Below the pieces are notes generated by a model. That model searched no databases and had not been told where the DNA came from. It was given only the letters and a program-made list of their open reading frames with translations. Positions 27,656 through 39,840 of a DNA stretch of 64,000 nucleotides are shown here, piece after piece. How positions within the stretch are numbered: the first letter of the stretch is position 1; every line of letters starts with the position of its first letter. Source of the stretch: Astragalus membranaceus (lineage: Eukaryota; Streptophyta; Magnoliopsida; Fabales; Fabaceae); the NCBI GenBank assembly GCA_039519185.1, contig CM076848.1:188416628-188480627 (forward strand), written 5' to 3'. Position numbers and translations under genes: made by a program.

Positions 27656-30600
27656 TTACACATTGTTTAGGCACATAAGAGGGTTAATCCACCACGTGGA
27701 AATAGACAAAGTATAACTAATCCCCCTATAGACAAACCAGCTCCAAGATAAACTCTTAATGCGGGTAAACACCGAATCGATGTTAGCTTCCTCGTCCCTA
27801 AAGATAAGACCGTTGCGGGCCAACCAAATGCACCAACAGGTTGTAGACCAAATCAGATATTTGTATTTCTTAGCCTTCCTCCCCTTGCAAAGCTTGCCCA
27901 TCAGACGCATATGACTAAGAATATTCATTCCTTCTGGCTGATGCACACCCAACCAATCACAAACTCGAGACCAAATGTCATTAGCAAAGCTACACTCCAA
28001 AAACAAATGTTGAGAATCTTCACGATGTTGCAAGCAAAAAGGACACATAGCATCTACCTCGGATTGGATAACATTACGACGCAAGATGAGATCCCTTGCG
28101 GGCAGCGCATCCCGAATCAAATGCCAACTAAAGATAGAAACCTTAGATGGAGTGATAGTTTTCCACAATTTCTCCAAAACACCACTAACCACGCTATCAA
28201 CACCATCAACGACAGTTGCTGTTGTCAAGAACCTGTAGCACGAGCTCACTGTGAAAACCTTAGACTCGTCCAGCAACCACAACCAAGAGTCACAGCCATC
28301 CCTCGTTGGTTTAACGTCTTGGAGAATAGCGTGAAGGGAGCGAGCTTCATCAGCGCAAGTCAGCTCATGTATGAACATCCAAGGCTCCAGCCAATACCAT
28401 CTATCGCCCAGCCACGCCCCAATACCTGAGACTGAAACAGTTTTTTGCGCACAGCCTGCATAAAGAGTAGGGAATACAGAAAATAATGGTGCTGAACCTA
28501 ACCATTGATCCCTCCAAAAATGAGTGTTGTTACCATTTCTCAGCCTTCTCCTCATACGAGAAGCAAACCAGTCATCCGATGGATGAACACGATCCACAAG
28601 AAGCAAATCACGCCACCAAATAGAACCTCGCATTCCTTTGTTGATAGCTTCCGCGGATCCATGAATAAAGGCTGCGGAGACATCACCATATTTAAGCGAG
28701 ATTAAACCATTCCAACTAGCAACATATTCCGTTAACACCCTCCACTTCCATTTGGTCAAAAGAGCCGAGTTAAATAATTCAAGGTTTTTAATAGCGAGCC
28801 CTCCCTTCTTCTTCGGACAACAAATCTTGTCCCAAGCAATCCAATGCATACCTCTATCCCCTTCACCAATACCCCAAAGAAAGTCCATTTGGATCTTCAC
28901 CATAGTATTGATTACCAACTTCGAAGCTTTGTAAAAGGAGAAAAAATAAAGGGGGATGCTATTCAGAACCGAATTGATGAGTGTAACCCAGCCCCCAATA
29001 GAGAGAGCACGACTCTTCCACATGGCAAGTCTTTTGCGCAACATATCGGTCACCGGCTTCCAAGTGGCAGCCCTCCTTGGATTAGCACTAACCAGAATCC
29101 CCAAAAATTTAAACGGGGTGGATTCCGTTCTACAATGAAGAAAAATAGACGCCTTTGCTAAGAAACCCTCTGCGACATTAATACCAATAAGCTTACTTTT
29201 ATGGAAGTTGACTTTCAACCCCGAAACAAGCTAAAAGCTCCTCAAGATATATCTTAATGCTCCATAGATTTTCATCAGTTGCCTTCCCCATTAACATAGT
29301 GTCGTCCGCAAATTGCATTACTGAAAAACTCGAGCTATCATCTATAGCGTAACCTTTGAAGAAACCGTTCACCACTGCTTGGTTCACAAGGGCCATCAAA
29401 CCTTCCGCCACAATAAGAAAAAGAAAAGGGGACAAAGGGTCCCTTTGTCTCAATCCCCTATGCACTTTAAAATCACAGGTGGGACTGCCATTAACCAACA
29501 CTGACATAGTACTAGAACAAACACAAGCCTCCAACCATTTGATCCAAATAGTTGGAAATCCCATCCTATGCAACATATAGAATAAGAGTTCCCAAGAAAT
29601 CGTGTCACAAGCCTTCTCAAAGTCAACTTTGAAAAATAAACATTCCACCTTATTTCTTTTCGCATGATCGACAATCTCATTTACCACCACAACTCCATCC
29701 AAGATTTGTCTATCCCCCAAGGAAGTTGATTGACACTTGGAGATAATATTTGGAAGTACCTTCCTCAATCTACTAGCCAAGACCTTTGCCAAAATCTTAT
29801 ACAAGCAACCAATCAAGCAAATAGGCCTAAACTCGCCTAAGCCCTGAGGATTGTCATTTTTAGGGATTAAAGCAATAAAAGAAGCCGATATAGCTTTAGG
29901 GAGGTAAGCTTTAGAATGGAACTCATTAAAGAAATCAACCACCTCCCGCTTCAACATATCCCAACATGATTTGATGAACTTTAGATTATAGCCATCCGGA
30001 CCCGGACTTTTATCACCATCACGATTCCACACCTCCTCTCTAATCTCTTCCTCGGTGAAAGGCTCCACCAACATACTCAAATCCAAAGTAGATACCTGTG
30101 GAAAATTAAGATCGCCAAGAGATGGACAGTTATAACAAGGTTCCGCAAATCCATCTTCAAAATGCTTCCTAGCAAAGGTCTTGACCTCCTCAACATCTTC
30201 AACCACATCCCCATTATCTCGAAGAATAACTACATTACACCTCCTTCTTCTATACTTCATTAAAGAGTGAAAATATTTTGAGTTTATATCCCCCTCCTTC
30301 TTCTAAACATTACACCTGGATTTTTGAGATAAAATCGCCTCCTTCATGCTAATCTCTCTCCAAAATTTTACCGATACTTCCCTTCTATTCAAAATAACGT
30401 CACCATCCCAGCCTTTGCTAAGCACCTGATCAAGCGAATTCAAGTCTCGCACCAAAGAGTCTATATTCAAATCATGAATACCGAAAATCTCCTTGTTCCA
30501 AATTCTCAACTTTCCTTTAAGAAGCTTCAATTTCTCTTTGATTACATAAGCTTTGGAACCTGTGATGCTAAACCCCGCCCAACTGTCACGAACAAAAAAG

Positions 30601-31363
30601 CTAAAGTCATCGTGTTCAAGCCATGCGTTGAGCACACAGAACGATTTTGGGTCCCAATCCTTCACAGATCTAAGTAACCAAATGGGGCAATGGTCCGAAA
30701 TATCCTGAGCACCAATCCGTTGACCCGATATACCCTACAAGTCAATCAAACCACCAGAAACGAGGAATCTGTCCAATCTACTCATAGAAGCACCGTTCCA
30801 ACTAACCCAAGAGAACTTCTTACCGGAGACCGGAACATCAACCAATTCCATCTCAACAATAAAGTTATTGAAATCCGACAATTCAGTTGTTGAACTTTCT
30901 CCTCAACGCCCCTCCTTTCCTCCACACTAGACACCGCATTGAAATCCCCTACTAAACACAATTCACCTGTTACGAGATTCTGCTTAAGATTCAGCAATTC
31001 GGCCCAAACTCTTCTCTTTTCCGATATAGAACAAGGAGCATATATACTAATGATATAAATGACAATGTTATGACAAACAGCACTCACACCAACAAAACTC
31101 GACCCAGAAAAAAGCGACGCTACAGTCCAAGCACCATCTAACCATGTACACAAAATACCTCCAGATAAGCCACGGGAAGGTTGAGCAACCCACTTGAAAG
31201 ATTGGTTGCCCCACAACAGACCCACCTCCCTCTCCAAAATCCCTTCTCTCTTGGTTTCTTGAATGCAAATAAAGTCAAATTTTCCTGAATTAACAAGAGT
31301 CGCTAATTGACGACGCTTACCACGGTCGCCCCACCCACAAATATTAAGAGATAATAAATTCAT
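27656..31363 (-). pseudogene. LINE ORF2: endonuclease, reverse transcriptase, zinc-binding tail (broken)
   Basis: ATG at 31363 opens an apurinic-type endonuclease (LNICGWG, QETKR, VGDFNAVSS). RT follows (SPGPDGYN, FRPICLIG, catalytic FADD near 29310), and then a thumb/connection region and the C-terminal zinc-binding segment (CPFCLQHREDSQHLFLEC) seen in plant LINE RTs. The frame is split into 31363-30782, 30665-30303, 30260-29199 and 29218-27656. An in-frame stop lies near 30303, a 1-base gain in a G-run near 29210, and at least one more shift near 30890. Endonuclease and RT normally nick target DNA and copy LINE RNA in place. This copy cannot make an intact protein. Confidence 0.9.
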
Positions 31364-31730
31364 GGAACACGGTTGAGATGCACCCTCTTAGAGTTTGCTT
31401 TCTCATCTCTTCTCTCTTCAGCCTCAATCAATTCAACATATCTAACATCAGGAAGATTTCCTTCAACACCCAACCTTTTTGTTTCGTCCCACACCCTCTG
31501 AGCAACAGATTTTCCTTGAAGAATCCAGTATTTATTATTGCAATTGGCGATGTCTGAACTAGAAATAGAACCGTCGCATAAAATGGCACCTGCAGAAAAA
31601 ATGGAAGAAGAATTGGCCCTGGCATTGTTAGAAACAGTCATCACCTTCGGTCCTGTATCTGGAACCTCAGAAACTTCAGCTAGATCACGGACAGCTTTAT
31701 TTAATTTCCCACTTTTTGGATTGCGCTTGA
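31360..31730 (-). pseudogene. LINE ORF1 C-terminal end
   Basis: The frame reads KRNPKSGKLNKAVRDLAEV and continues to a stop overlapping the ORF2 start (31363), as expected for adjacent LINE ORFs. The upstream part of the open frame (31731-31785) is translated hAT-like sequence, so the annotated Met is not the real start. It is low in complexity, and no domain is recognised. Confidence 0.65.
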
Positions 31731-32050
31731 TAATAGGGATGGCAAAACGGGTTTGACCCGCCGGCCCGGCCTGCCAACCCGCCAAAAAAAGGCGGGTTGG
31801 GTTGGGATATTGTGACCACTAACTCGCTGAGCGCACCCCGCCAAAAGGAGAAAACCGCGGGCTTAAGACAAGAACAGTGGTGGGTCGGCCCGCAAGCCCT
31901 TTTTTTTTTGTTTTTTTTTTTGAAAAAAAAAACATCAGAGTCAGACAGACCAGTCCATTTTATAAAAAAACTCAGGGCCCAAAATTCAAATCCAGCGCAC
32001 TGCGCACCCCAAGCCCAACCCATTTTGTTCATTTTAGGTTTCACCTTTTA
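31731..32050 (+). mobile_element. hAT-like non-autonomous element remnant in LINE ORF1
   Basis: TAGGGATGGCAAAACGGG at 31734 followed by alternating CCGCC/GGCGGG sequence is a common plant hAT terminal motif. It interrupts the LINE ORF1 frame. The right end is not clearly paired and no 8-bp duplication was found, so the boundary is approximate. A relative begins at 52994. Confidence 0.5.
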
Positions 32051-32084
32051 CTTCTCAAATAATTGATATATAGTTAATCCTAGT

Positions 32085-32470
32085 AATTTCAGCAAAATTT
32101 AATCGGAGGGCCCAAGATTTGTCTATTAAATCGGCAAGCACTTGAGTTTCGGAATCTATTAATAAGCGCAAATCTGCATTTTTACCAAAATCATCCACTA
32201 ATTCCGCAACCTGTTCCCTGATTTACGCGAATCAATTAATTCTTTATTCAATATGCGCTCCTCCATTCTCACCTTGTGGTCCATTATTCCCATTTAGTCT
32301 TAAAGTGTCATTAAGAGAAGAAAAAATCCGGTCACCCAAAAATTCCTTCTCTCCTTGTGGGCCATTATTAGCACTAAAAAAAGAATCAGTAATTTCTTCC
32401 CCTAAAATCCGCTCATCTTTGTGCAAAACTAGTACCCGTGGATTCGCACGGACCAATCGCGTTACGTGAC
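32085..32470 (-). pseudogene. LINE ORF1 middle piece, copy B
   Basis: Minus-strand frame with EEITDSFFSANNGPQGEKEF and, across a frame break, a following LVDDFG/LLIDSE region. It is nearly identical to 13919-14268 and also extends through the segment found inverted at 12748-12796. It is bounded by an AT-rich repeat on the right and the hAT-like patch on the left. Confidence 0.65.
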
Positions 32471-32489
32471 ACGAATAGAAATGTTAATC

Positions 32490-33370
32490 CGAACATTACT
32501 TCGTGAAAATAAAGAAAAATTTAAAGTAGATAAAAATGGAGTTTCAAATAAAAAATTGATAAATATTAAAACTAAAAATGTAAAAGTATCATTTAAAAAC
32601 AATATGTGCATTTATCCCGTGTGTTTTTATATTTCAGTGCAGTGTTTTTTTATATATCAGTGTTGTTATCCCATGTTTTTTTTATATATCAGTGCAACTA
32701 TCCCGTGTTTTTATATATATCATTGCAGTTATCCCCGTACTTTTTTATATATCAGTGCAGTTGTCCATTATTTTTTTTATGTATCATTGCAATTATTTCG
32801 TAGTTTCAATCGACTATTTTAGTTTATTAGTAGATTATAGTAGATAGTAAAAGATAGATAGTAAATTATCAATAAGAGGTGATAGTAGATTATTAATAAG
32901 AGTATAAACATATTTTGGAGAGAAAAATTAAAATTTTAAGGTGATAATTATTTCCAAAAAGGTGATAGTTACAATTTTAGTTGAGTAGTCTTTGTATAAA
33001 TTTAGAAATTTAGTTAAAAAACTAAAGTGAAGTAATAAGAGAAAAAGAAGAATTGTTTATGGGAAAAGTAAAAAGAAAAAAAAGGAAGAAAGAGAGTGTA
33101 AGAAAAAAGTGAAATGATTGGTAAAAAAAAATGAAAAGTGAAAATGAGTGTAGGAAGAAAGAGAAAAAAAAGAAGAAAGAGAGTGTAAGAAGAAAAAAGT
33201 GTTAAACGAGAAGAAAGATAAAGTGAAAATGTTGGAGAAAGTGAAAAGCTGTTTTTGATTTTTAGTGAGTCAATTACATTTTTATCCTTAATTAGTATAG
33301 GTGTCACTTTTCTCAAATGTCTAAATTGATAAAATCATATGTGGTGAATTGGTATAAATTTATATTTATA
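32490..33370. repeat. AT-rich repeat family with 30-bp minisatellite, copy B
   Basis: Counterpart of 15766-16640: same start (GTGAAAATAAAGAAAAATTTAA), same six-unit TATATATCAGTG array (32625-32800) and same purine-rich tail. It sits at the same place inside LINE ORF1. Confidence 0.8.
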
Positions 33371-34447
33371 TTAGATATTTCTATCATCATTGCCTTCCAT
33401 ATCTCTTTGACATTTAATACCATTAATTATACCTTCAGCTGCACCATCAACTACCACCACCGGACCACCTCCTTCCTCCACCGGGCCAAGAATCACTTTC
33501 GGACGATGAGTCACTTGTAGACATTTTGTGTCCGACTGTTTCCATTGAAGCGGTCCACTCCAATCCTCAGCAATTTTAATAGAAAATACCACTTTATTGA
33601 TACGAACCTTAATGGTTTGATTAATACACTCAGGTGAGCTAGTTCGGATCAGAAAACGAGCGACGTCAATAGACTTCCTATTCTCAGTGCTATCATCGGT
33701 ATACAAAAAAGTACCAACATGTTGTAAAATTTTTGAGAAAAACTCAACATTCCACACATGCATTGGTACTTCAAAACATCTTACCCAAGCTACACGTTCG
33801 TTGTCCATCGGTGACTTTCCATGGTCTTATCCATTTGAACCATTGAAATAGCCAGTCTTTGGCTTCTTCCACAAAACCCATGAAGTCTTCATCATCCTTA
33901 TGCCCTTCTAACAAGACCAAGTTAGCCCCCATGGTCGTAGCTTTGATAGAAAAAGCGCCTTGACGAATGAATTCGTCCTAAATGGAATACGATTTACCCG
34001 GCCAATGTACCTCTCCCACCATAGCCTTAGCATATTGATTCATGATATCATCTCCCACATCAAAAGAATAGACATGCTCGTTGCCTCCACCCCTTAGCAC
34101 CGCCTCCTTATACCCTCCCCCTCCTTGAAGATTTGAATTGTTTACGTTATTAGCTACCTTCTCAACCCATACTTTTTTAGAAAAAAAACACCTTGTTGGC
34201 CCTTATCTTCATTAATCCTAGATTCAGATCCAAGTTCTCGAGAATACCGAGGAAGATTTACATGTATTTTGTTCCCTTCCACAAAAAGATTGTCTAATCT
34301 CACCGCCATTCTTACAGGATCAAGCACGTCGTGAAATCTCACAAAGTCAAACCTCTTCCTCCTCCCGTCCCTCCTCACCAGAATAACCACCTCTTCAATT
34401 CTCCCTTGCTCGGCCAAGACATGGTACATATCTTTAGCCCTATAAGA
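33371..34447 (-). pseudogene. LINE ORF1 N-terminal part with RRM-like domain, copy B
   Basis: The frame 34429-34154 carries an RRM-like RNA-binding region (VVILVRRDGRRKRFDFVRF, then FVEGNKIHVNLPRY). The frames to 33371 carry the ORF1 core with the WVRCFEVPMHVWN signature, as in copy A. A frame break lies near 33810, where copy B lacks bases present in copy A, and a stop lies around 33979. ORF1 proteins of this type coat LINE RNA. The 5' end is removed by the copia insertion at 34448. Confidence 0.8.
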
Positions 34448-34455
34448 TGTTGGAA

Positions 34456-34528
34456 CAGAATTCTGTTAGTGAAAAGAATGAACATAAAACTCACTATAAT
34501 GTTCATTCTTTTCACTAACAGAATTCTG
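34456..34528. repeat. Perfect 30-bp inverted repeat in the partial LTR, copy B only
   Basis: Arms 34456-34485 and 34499-34528 are exact reverse complements (each includes TTAGTGAAAAGAATGAACAT or its inverse) around a 13-bp spacer. Copy A has a single arm at the same place, so the left arm arose in copy B after duplication, for example by template switching. Confidence 0.95.
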
Positions 34529-34615
34529 TTTTCTGTTTTACTCACTCACATACACACTGAGAAAGAAAAAAAAGGAACTCAGATTGGAAGAGAGAGTTTT
34601 ATGTATATTGAAAAA

Positions 34616-35722
34616 TTATATCCCAGTCATTAAGGAAGGGACTTCTAAAGGACCACATACATCAGAATGTACTACACCTAAAGCATGTGTTGCTCTTGGT
34701 GGTAATTTTGATGTAAATGGCAGCCTAGCTTGTTTACTTCTCATGCATATATCACAAGACTTGTCAATGGCAGCTACTGCAGGGATTCCTATAACCAGAT
34801 TCTTCGTGTTTAAATGACCTAAACTTCTATAGTTTAGATGACCATACCTCTTGTGCCATAAGGCACTGTCTCTGTCTCCATAAGTGGCACTAAAACAGTG
34901 TGTCTCAGCTGCCTTGATGCTCACTTTAAATGTCCTGTTCTTCTCCAAAAAGGATTTCATAATCAACCTCTTGTTCTTGTCATACAGCAGCAGCATACCA
35001 TCCTCCATGTTCACTGAATAACCCTTCTCTATGAGTTGACCTACACTCATTAGATTGCTTTTCATACCAGGAACATACCATACATCTTCAATTACAACAG
35101 TTTTACCATCCTTTCTTTCAACCAGATTATTTCCCATTCCCTCTGCCTGCAAATATCTATCATCACCAAGCCAAATTCTGGTCCTTTTACTGCCATCAAA
35201 TTTCACTAGCCACTGCCTGTTGCCAGTCATATGATTGGAGCAGCCTGTGTCCATGTACCACAGTTCTGATGTCACTGTATCATCAGTTGTAGTCACCATT
35301 AACAGCACTGAATTATCTTCTGAATCTCCATGAGCTAGCTTGGCCTCTTCATCACTTTTCTGAGGCTGCTTTCCTTTGTTATCTGACCAACATTCATCAG
35401 CAAAGTGGCCAAACTTATCACAATTATAACATTGGATCTTTCTCTTATCAAATGTACCTTTCTTTCTATTGTTTTTACCGGTTTCTCCTGCAATCTGTTT
35501 TGAAGATTCAGCGTGATCACTTCCTTTCTTATTCTTCTTATCAAACCACTGCTTCTTTTGGAATTGAAAACTTCCTTTATTCTTATTCCAACCTTTCTTA
35601 TTAGACTCTGTTTTCTTAGATGTATGAGCCTGAAGTGCTTGTTCATTTCCTTTCTCAGATCCTCTCTCAACTACACGCAATTCATGTGCCTCTAGGTTTC
35701 CTTGTAGTTCCTCTACTTTCAT
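34616..35722 (-). pseudogene. copia gag CCHC, protease, GAG-pre-integrase, integrase start (truncated), copy B
   Basis: This 368-residue frame is the counterpart of 17873-18979. It has the zinc knuckle CYNCDKFGHFADEC, a protease active site with the family-typical Asp-Thr-Gly (YMDTGCSNHM), the pre-integrase motif WHKRYGHLNYRSL and CDICMRSKQ, then VVHSDVCGP at the start of integrase. It ends in LTR sequence; the integrase core and RT are missing. Retaining the protease Asp makes copy B the less decayed of the two at this site. Confidence 0.85.
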
Positions 35723-35859
35723 TGTACTAGTATCCTTAGATTGTTCAATAGCTACTACAATGAAATCGAACTGAGCAGGTAAGGAACGGAGTACCTTTTC
35801 AACAATTACTTGCTATGTAATCGTCTCTCCACAAGTCTTCATCTGATTTGTAACAGCAA

Positions 35860-36273
35860 TTACTCTTGAGAAGTAGTCAGCCACTTTCTCATCGTCTTCA
35901 TCTGAAGGTTTTCATACTGCTTCCGCAACGATTGAAGCTTCACTTTCTTCACCGTTGCGCCACCACCGTAACACTGAACCAGAGTATCCCACGCTTCCTT
36001 TGATGTCGTTGATTCTGCAATTTTCTCAAACACTTTTGCATCGACGCACTGATGAATGTAGAAGAGAGCCTTCTGATCTTCCTTCTTCATCTCACGATGC
36101 GAATTTTGTTGCGCTTCAGTTGTGTTCGCCGCAAGCGTGTCGTAACCTCCATTGACGATCTCAAGCACATCTTGAGCGCCAAATAATACACGCATTTGTA
36201 TTGACCAACGATTCCAGTTCTTGCTGTCGAACATCGGCAAGTGTGTGTTGAGTCCTCCATTTTCGTTCAACAT
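35860..36273 (-). pseudogene. copia gag N-terminal region, copy B
   Basis: ATG at 36273 lies about 180 bp from the LTR, and the frame runs 137 residues to 35860 with PMFDSKNWNRWSIQMRVLF and the helical gag region. A frame break near 35900 separates it from the CCHC/protease frame. It is longer than the copy A frame, which has an earlier stop. It would form the virus-like particle shell in an intact element. Confidence 0.8.
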
Positions 36274-36456
36274 TTCTCTCTGTGTCGCTCAATCTCACTG
36301 TCACTCGTGTTTGTCCCAACCCTAGGAATCAGAATGCGTGATTCCTTTCGATTTCGAAGTTCAATTCGGTGAGAATTGCATATCGAAATCACACACACCT
36401 CACAAATCACTCGTGTTTCCCGGATCTCTCAAGAACAAAGCTCTAGATACCAATTT

Positions 36457-36809
36457 TGTTGGAACAATTGAATGAACTCACTGTAATGTTCATTCTTCTC
36501 ACTAACAGAATTCTGTTTTCTGTTTTACTCACTCACATACACACAGAGAAAGAAAAAAAAGGAACTCAGATTGGAAGATAGAGTTTTATGTATATTGAAA
36601 AATTACATCCCAGTCACTAACTCATTCTTACATCAGCAGCTATATATTGCTTGTTTATTTTTTTCTGACACATCAGCAAATACAAATCAAGTATTTAAGC
36701 TATACTAACTATTATTAATAGGCTACTAATTGCCAACTAACTAACTTATTTACTAACAATTAGTAACTCAAATAGCTAACTATGAATTGCATCACTCATA
36801 CTTACAACA
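36457..36809 (-). repeat. Complete copia LTR (353 bp), copy B
   Basis: It reads TGTTGTAAG to TTCCAACA on the minus strand and is nearly identical to 19714-20067. A polypurine tract (TTGAGGGAGGA) is at its right and a PBS-like site at its left. Confidence 0.88.
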
Positions 36810-36816
36810 TCCTCCC

Positions 36817-37561
36817 TCAATTCATAGCATCAACTAAAGTGACACCTATGTCAGTTCTCAGCTTGATGAACTGATCAGTCTTCAAATTCTTTGTTAAAAT
36901 ATCTGCTAGCTGCTGCTGTGAAGAGTAGTGGCAGACCTCAATGATTCCCTTCTGCACTTGATCCCTCAAGAAATGATACTTGGTCTCAACATGCTTGCTA
37001 CAACCGTGTAACACAGGGTTCTTAGCAAGACTAATTGCTGATTTATTGTCAATCAACAATTTCAGTGGCGTCTTCACTTCAAGCTTCAGTTCATCCATTA
37101 ATGCCCCAAACCAGATTACTTGACAGGCAGTAACAGCCCCTGCTATATACTCTGCTTCGTAGGATGATAAGGCAACCACTGGTTGCTTCCTTGAACACCA
37201 TGATATAGGGGCACCATTCCATAGAAACACATATCCAGTAGTGCTCCTTCTATCCACCTTGTCTCCACACCAATCAGCATCAGAATATCCCACCAAACAT
37301 TCCATGTTCTGTTCAGCAACACATGGGAATAACACACCATATCTCAGTGTTGCTTTCACATATTTAAGTATTCTGTTTGCAGCATGAAAGTGAGACAGCT
37401 TTGGCTTGCTCATAAATCTACTCACTGCACCAACTGAGTAGCTAATATCTGGTCTTGTGTTGCACAAGTATCTCAATGAGCCTACCAATTTTTTAAACAA
37501 GGTAGGATCAACATCCTTACCCTGTTCATCAGCTTCCAGTTTCGTATTTGATTCTGCTGGT
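36817..37561 (-). pseudogene. copia RT end and RNase H, copy B
   Basis: This 227-residue frame has LFKKLVGSLRYLCNTRPDISY, then RNase H motifs YSDADWCGD, SSYEAEYIAG and DNKSA, and the complete C-terminal tail (ADILTKNLKTDQF) missing from copy A. It ends seven bases from the LTR. The RT catalytic core is absent because the sequence is cut at about 37561. Confidence 0.88.
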
Positions 37562-37663
37562 CTAGTGATTGAGTTGATTAAATAGATAGTTGATAAATAG
37601 ATAGTTAATGATTAATGTTTTTGATTAAATAAATAGTAGATAGATTAAGATAAATGAAATGTG

Positions 37664-37672
<9 letters not shown>

Positions 37673-37735
<63 letters not shown>
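37673..37735. repeat. (AG)n microsatellite, 63 bp
   Basis: An uninterrupted AG run of about 63 bp. The duplicated locus at 20922-20945 has only about 24 bp. Confidence 0.97.
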
Positions 37736-37738
<3 letters not shown>

Positions 37739-37997
37739 GAGGGGGGAGATAGAGAGAAAATTGAGAAAGTTAAGAGTGGGAGAGTGGAAGAAAAATGTGA
37801 GTTTTAAAATGTGAGATAAAAAAGTTAAGAGATGATTTGAGAAAGTGGGACCCACAAAGATAAAAATTGAGATAGAATAATTAAAAAAGTGTGTGATTAA
37901 ATTATGAATTTCCAATTTTACCCTCAAAATTGCAAAAATTTAAATGGGTAATTTGGTAATTATATCAACCCATTCTTTTCTAAGATGCTAGTAGGAT

Positions 37998-38017
37998 ACC
38001 CGTGCATATGCACGGGT
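37998..38017 (-). repeat. Perfect 20-bp hairpin, copy B
   Basis: Same ACCCGTGCATATGCACGGGT palindrome as at 21207. The outward sequence CTAGTAGGATACCCGTGCATAT (37988 on) has an imperfect inverted partner at about 41925-41947 (ATATGCACAGGTATTTTGCTAG). The AT-rich unit of about 4 kb may therefore have inverted ends. Confidence 0.55.
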
Positions 38018-38856
38018 GCTGTCGTGAAAATAAAGACAAATTTAAAGTAGCTAAAAAATGAGTTTCAAATAAAAACTAGATAAATATTAGAATCTAAAAA
38101 TGTGAACGTATCATTTAAAAATAATTTATGCATTTATCTCGTATTTTTTTTATATATCAGTGTTGTTATTTCGTGTTCTTTTATATATCAGTGTAGCTAT
38201 CCCGTGTTTTTATATATATCATTACAGGTATCCTCGTATTTTTTTATATATATCAGTGCAATTATCCTGTGTTTTTTTATGTATCAGTGCAGTTATCTCA
38301 TAGTTTCAATTGATTATTTGAGACGATTAGTAGATTATAGTACATAGTAAAAGATAGATAGTAGATTATCAATAAGTAATATTTATCCGGTGTTTTTTAT
38401 ATATCAGTGACAATTACTTGTCCTTTTTTAGGTATTAGTGACAAATATTTGTCATGTGTGTTTTAAATCTTAATCAGTTTAAATAGTCATTAAGCCTTCT
38501 TGCTTTTTTAGATAGTAGGTTAATAGTAGTGTTCAAAAATTATAATTATCAATGACAAATATTAATTCTGTGTTTTTTTATATATTACTGCAGTTATCCC
38601 GTGTTCTTTTATATATCATTGCAGTTATCTCGTAGTTTCAATTGATTATTTTAGCTTATTAGTAAATTATAGTAGATAGTAAAAGTTGGATAGTAGATTA
38701 TCAATAAGAAATATTTGTTTTAAAAATTAATTAGTAGTTTAAATAGTCATTAAGTATTCTTGTTTGTTAGATAGTAGGTTTGTAGTAGTAGTCTTCAAAA
38801 ATTTTAATTATCAATGACAAATATTAATCTCGTGTTTTTTTATATATCAATGCAGT

Positions 38857-39840
38857 CACTGGTGGAAAAAATACATTTTATAACAGTCATTCATATCGGT
38901 TAAAAACGACCTGATGTTAAAAGTGACGCAGTGGCAGTTTTGTAATTAAAATTACAATTTTTACATCGGTTGCCACACGAACCGATATAGAAACAAAATC
39001 TTTGCATCTTTCATATCGGTTCCAATCCATAACCGTTATAGAAAAGTCTATTTTGCATTTTTTATATCGGGTCACATATTCACCCGTTATAGAAAACGCA
39101 AACATTTAGGCAATTCATTTGCGCTTACTACTCCAAACATCCATTCGTAACCCTCGCACTTCCTCTCGCATTGCCGCCGTCTCTTCCTCTCGCAGCACCG
39201 TTTCACACCAGTACCGTCTCTCCCTCTCGCGCGCTACAAGTTCAGCGTCTCTCCCTCTCGCGCGTTACAAGTTCTGCCCCTCTCCCTCTCCCTGCGACGC
39301 CACAGCACCACCGCTGCAACTAGGTAAACTCTTCTTTCACCTTTGTGTATTTTAGGGTTTAACGATTTTGATTTTACAAATTTTGAGTTGCACGATTCTG
39401 ATTTTAGGGTTCTCTTTGATGTTTGCTGGTTTGTCTAAGAGGATCTATAACCTTTAACCTCTCGAAAGTACTGTTTCAACTGCTAGATTAACAACAGTGT
39501 ACTCATGAACAAGATTTTAAATTGGCCATTTCTGCAGGAGTAGTATATAATAACTCTTCTTGCTCATGTCAATGATACTTTTTAAAACAAATTATTCTAG
39601 GAAAATGATAGTTGGTACAAAGAATAAAGAATGATGTGGCAGAAGCAAAAATGAGTCATTGATACTGCATTTTTATTTCACTGGATTTGGTATTACGAAT
39701 TGCTAAAATCAAAACATGTTATCTTTCTTCTTTTTCGTACCAAAATCACCCGTACCAAATTGGATACGATATCAATAGATTTTCATTTTATACAAAGACC
39801 CAAGATGACAAGAGTACAATGCAAAACAGTGGGAAATATT
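38857..39840 (+). mobile_element. CACTA-like element end with captured gene leader, copy B
   Basis: It starts CACTGGTGGAAAAAATAC with the intact CACTG terminus, then three ATCGGTT..AACCGATATAG-type subterminal inverted units. From 39125 it has a CT-rich leader and a predicted first intron from the GTAAACT donor near 39323. Copy B lacks several TCTCTCCCTCTCG units found in copy A. The right boundary is uncertain. No protein is recognised. Confidence 0.5.

Larger units (their letters stand above)
27591..34447 (-). mobile_element. L1-type LINE, minus strand, with later insertions
   Basis: The 5' side is at right. ORF1 pieces lie at 34447-33371, 32470-32085 and about 31730-31360, ORF2 at 31363-27656, and the 3' end near 27598, where a short poly(A) appears as a T-run on the plus strand (27590-27597). 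ORF1 is interrupted by an AT-rich repeat (32490-33370) and by a GC-rich hAT-like patch (about 31731-32050). ORF2 carries several frameshifts and stops. The copia element at 34448 cuts off its 5' end. ORF1 pieces, but not ORF2, are duplicated in block A. Confidence 0.85.
34448..37561 (-). mobile_element. Rearranged Ty1/copia element, copy B
   Basis: It has the same permuted order as 17727-20818: RT end/RNase H (37561-36817), polypurine tract, full LTR (36809-36457), gag-protease-integrase start (36273-34616), partial LTR (34629-34448). It is the duplicate of copy A. It differs by point changes and by an extra inverted duplication in the partial LTR (34456-34528). Confidence 0.85.
37562..38856. 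repeat. AT-rich repeat family block, copy B
   Basis: Counterpart of 20819-22065. It contains a long GA microsatellite (37673-37735), the hairpin at 37998-38017 and minisatellite arrays (38145-38300, 38575-38640). No coding sequence. Confidence 0.75.

Noticed and set aside
27911..29161. Plus-strand ORFs (172 and 105 residues and others)
   Set aside because: Antisense shadows of LINE ORF2.
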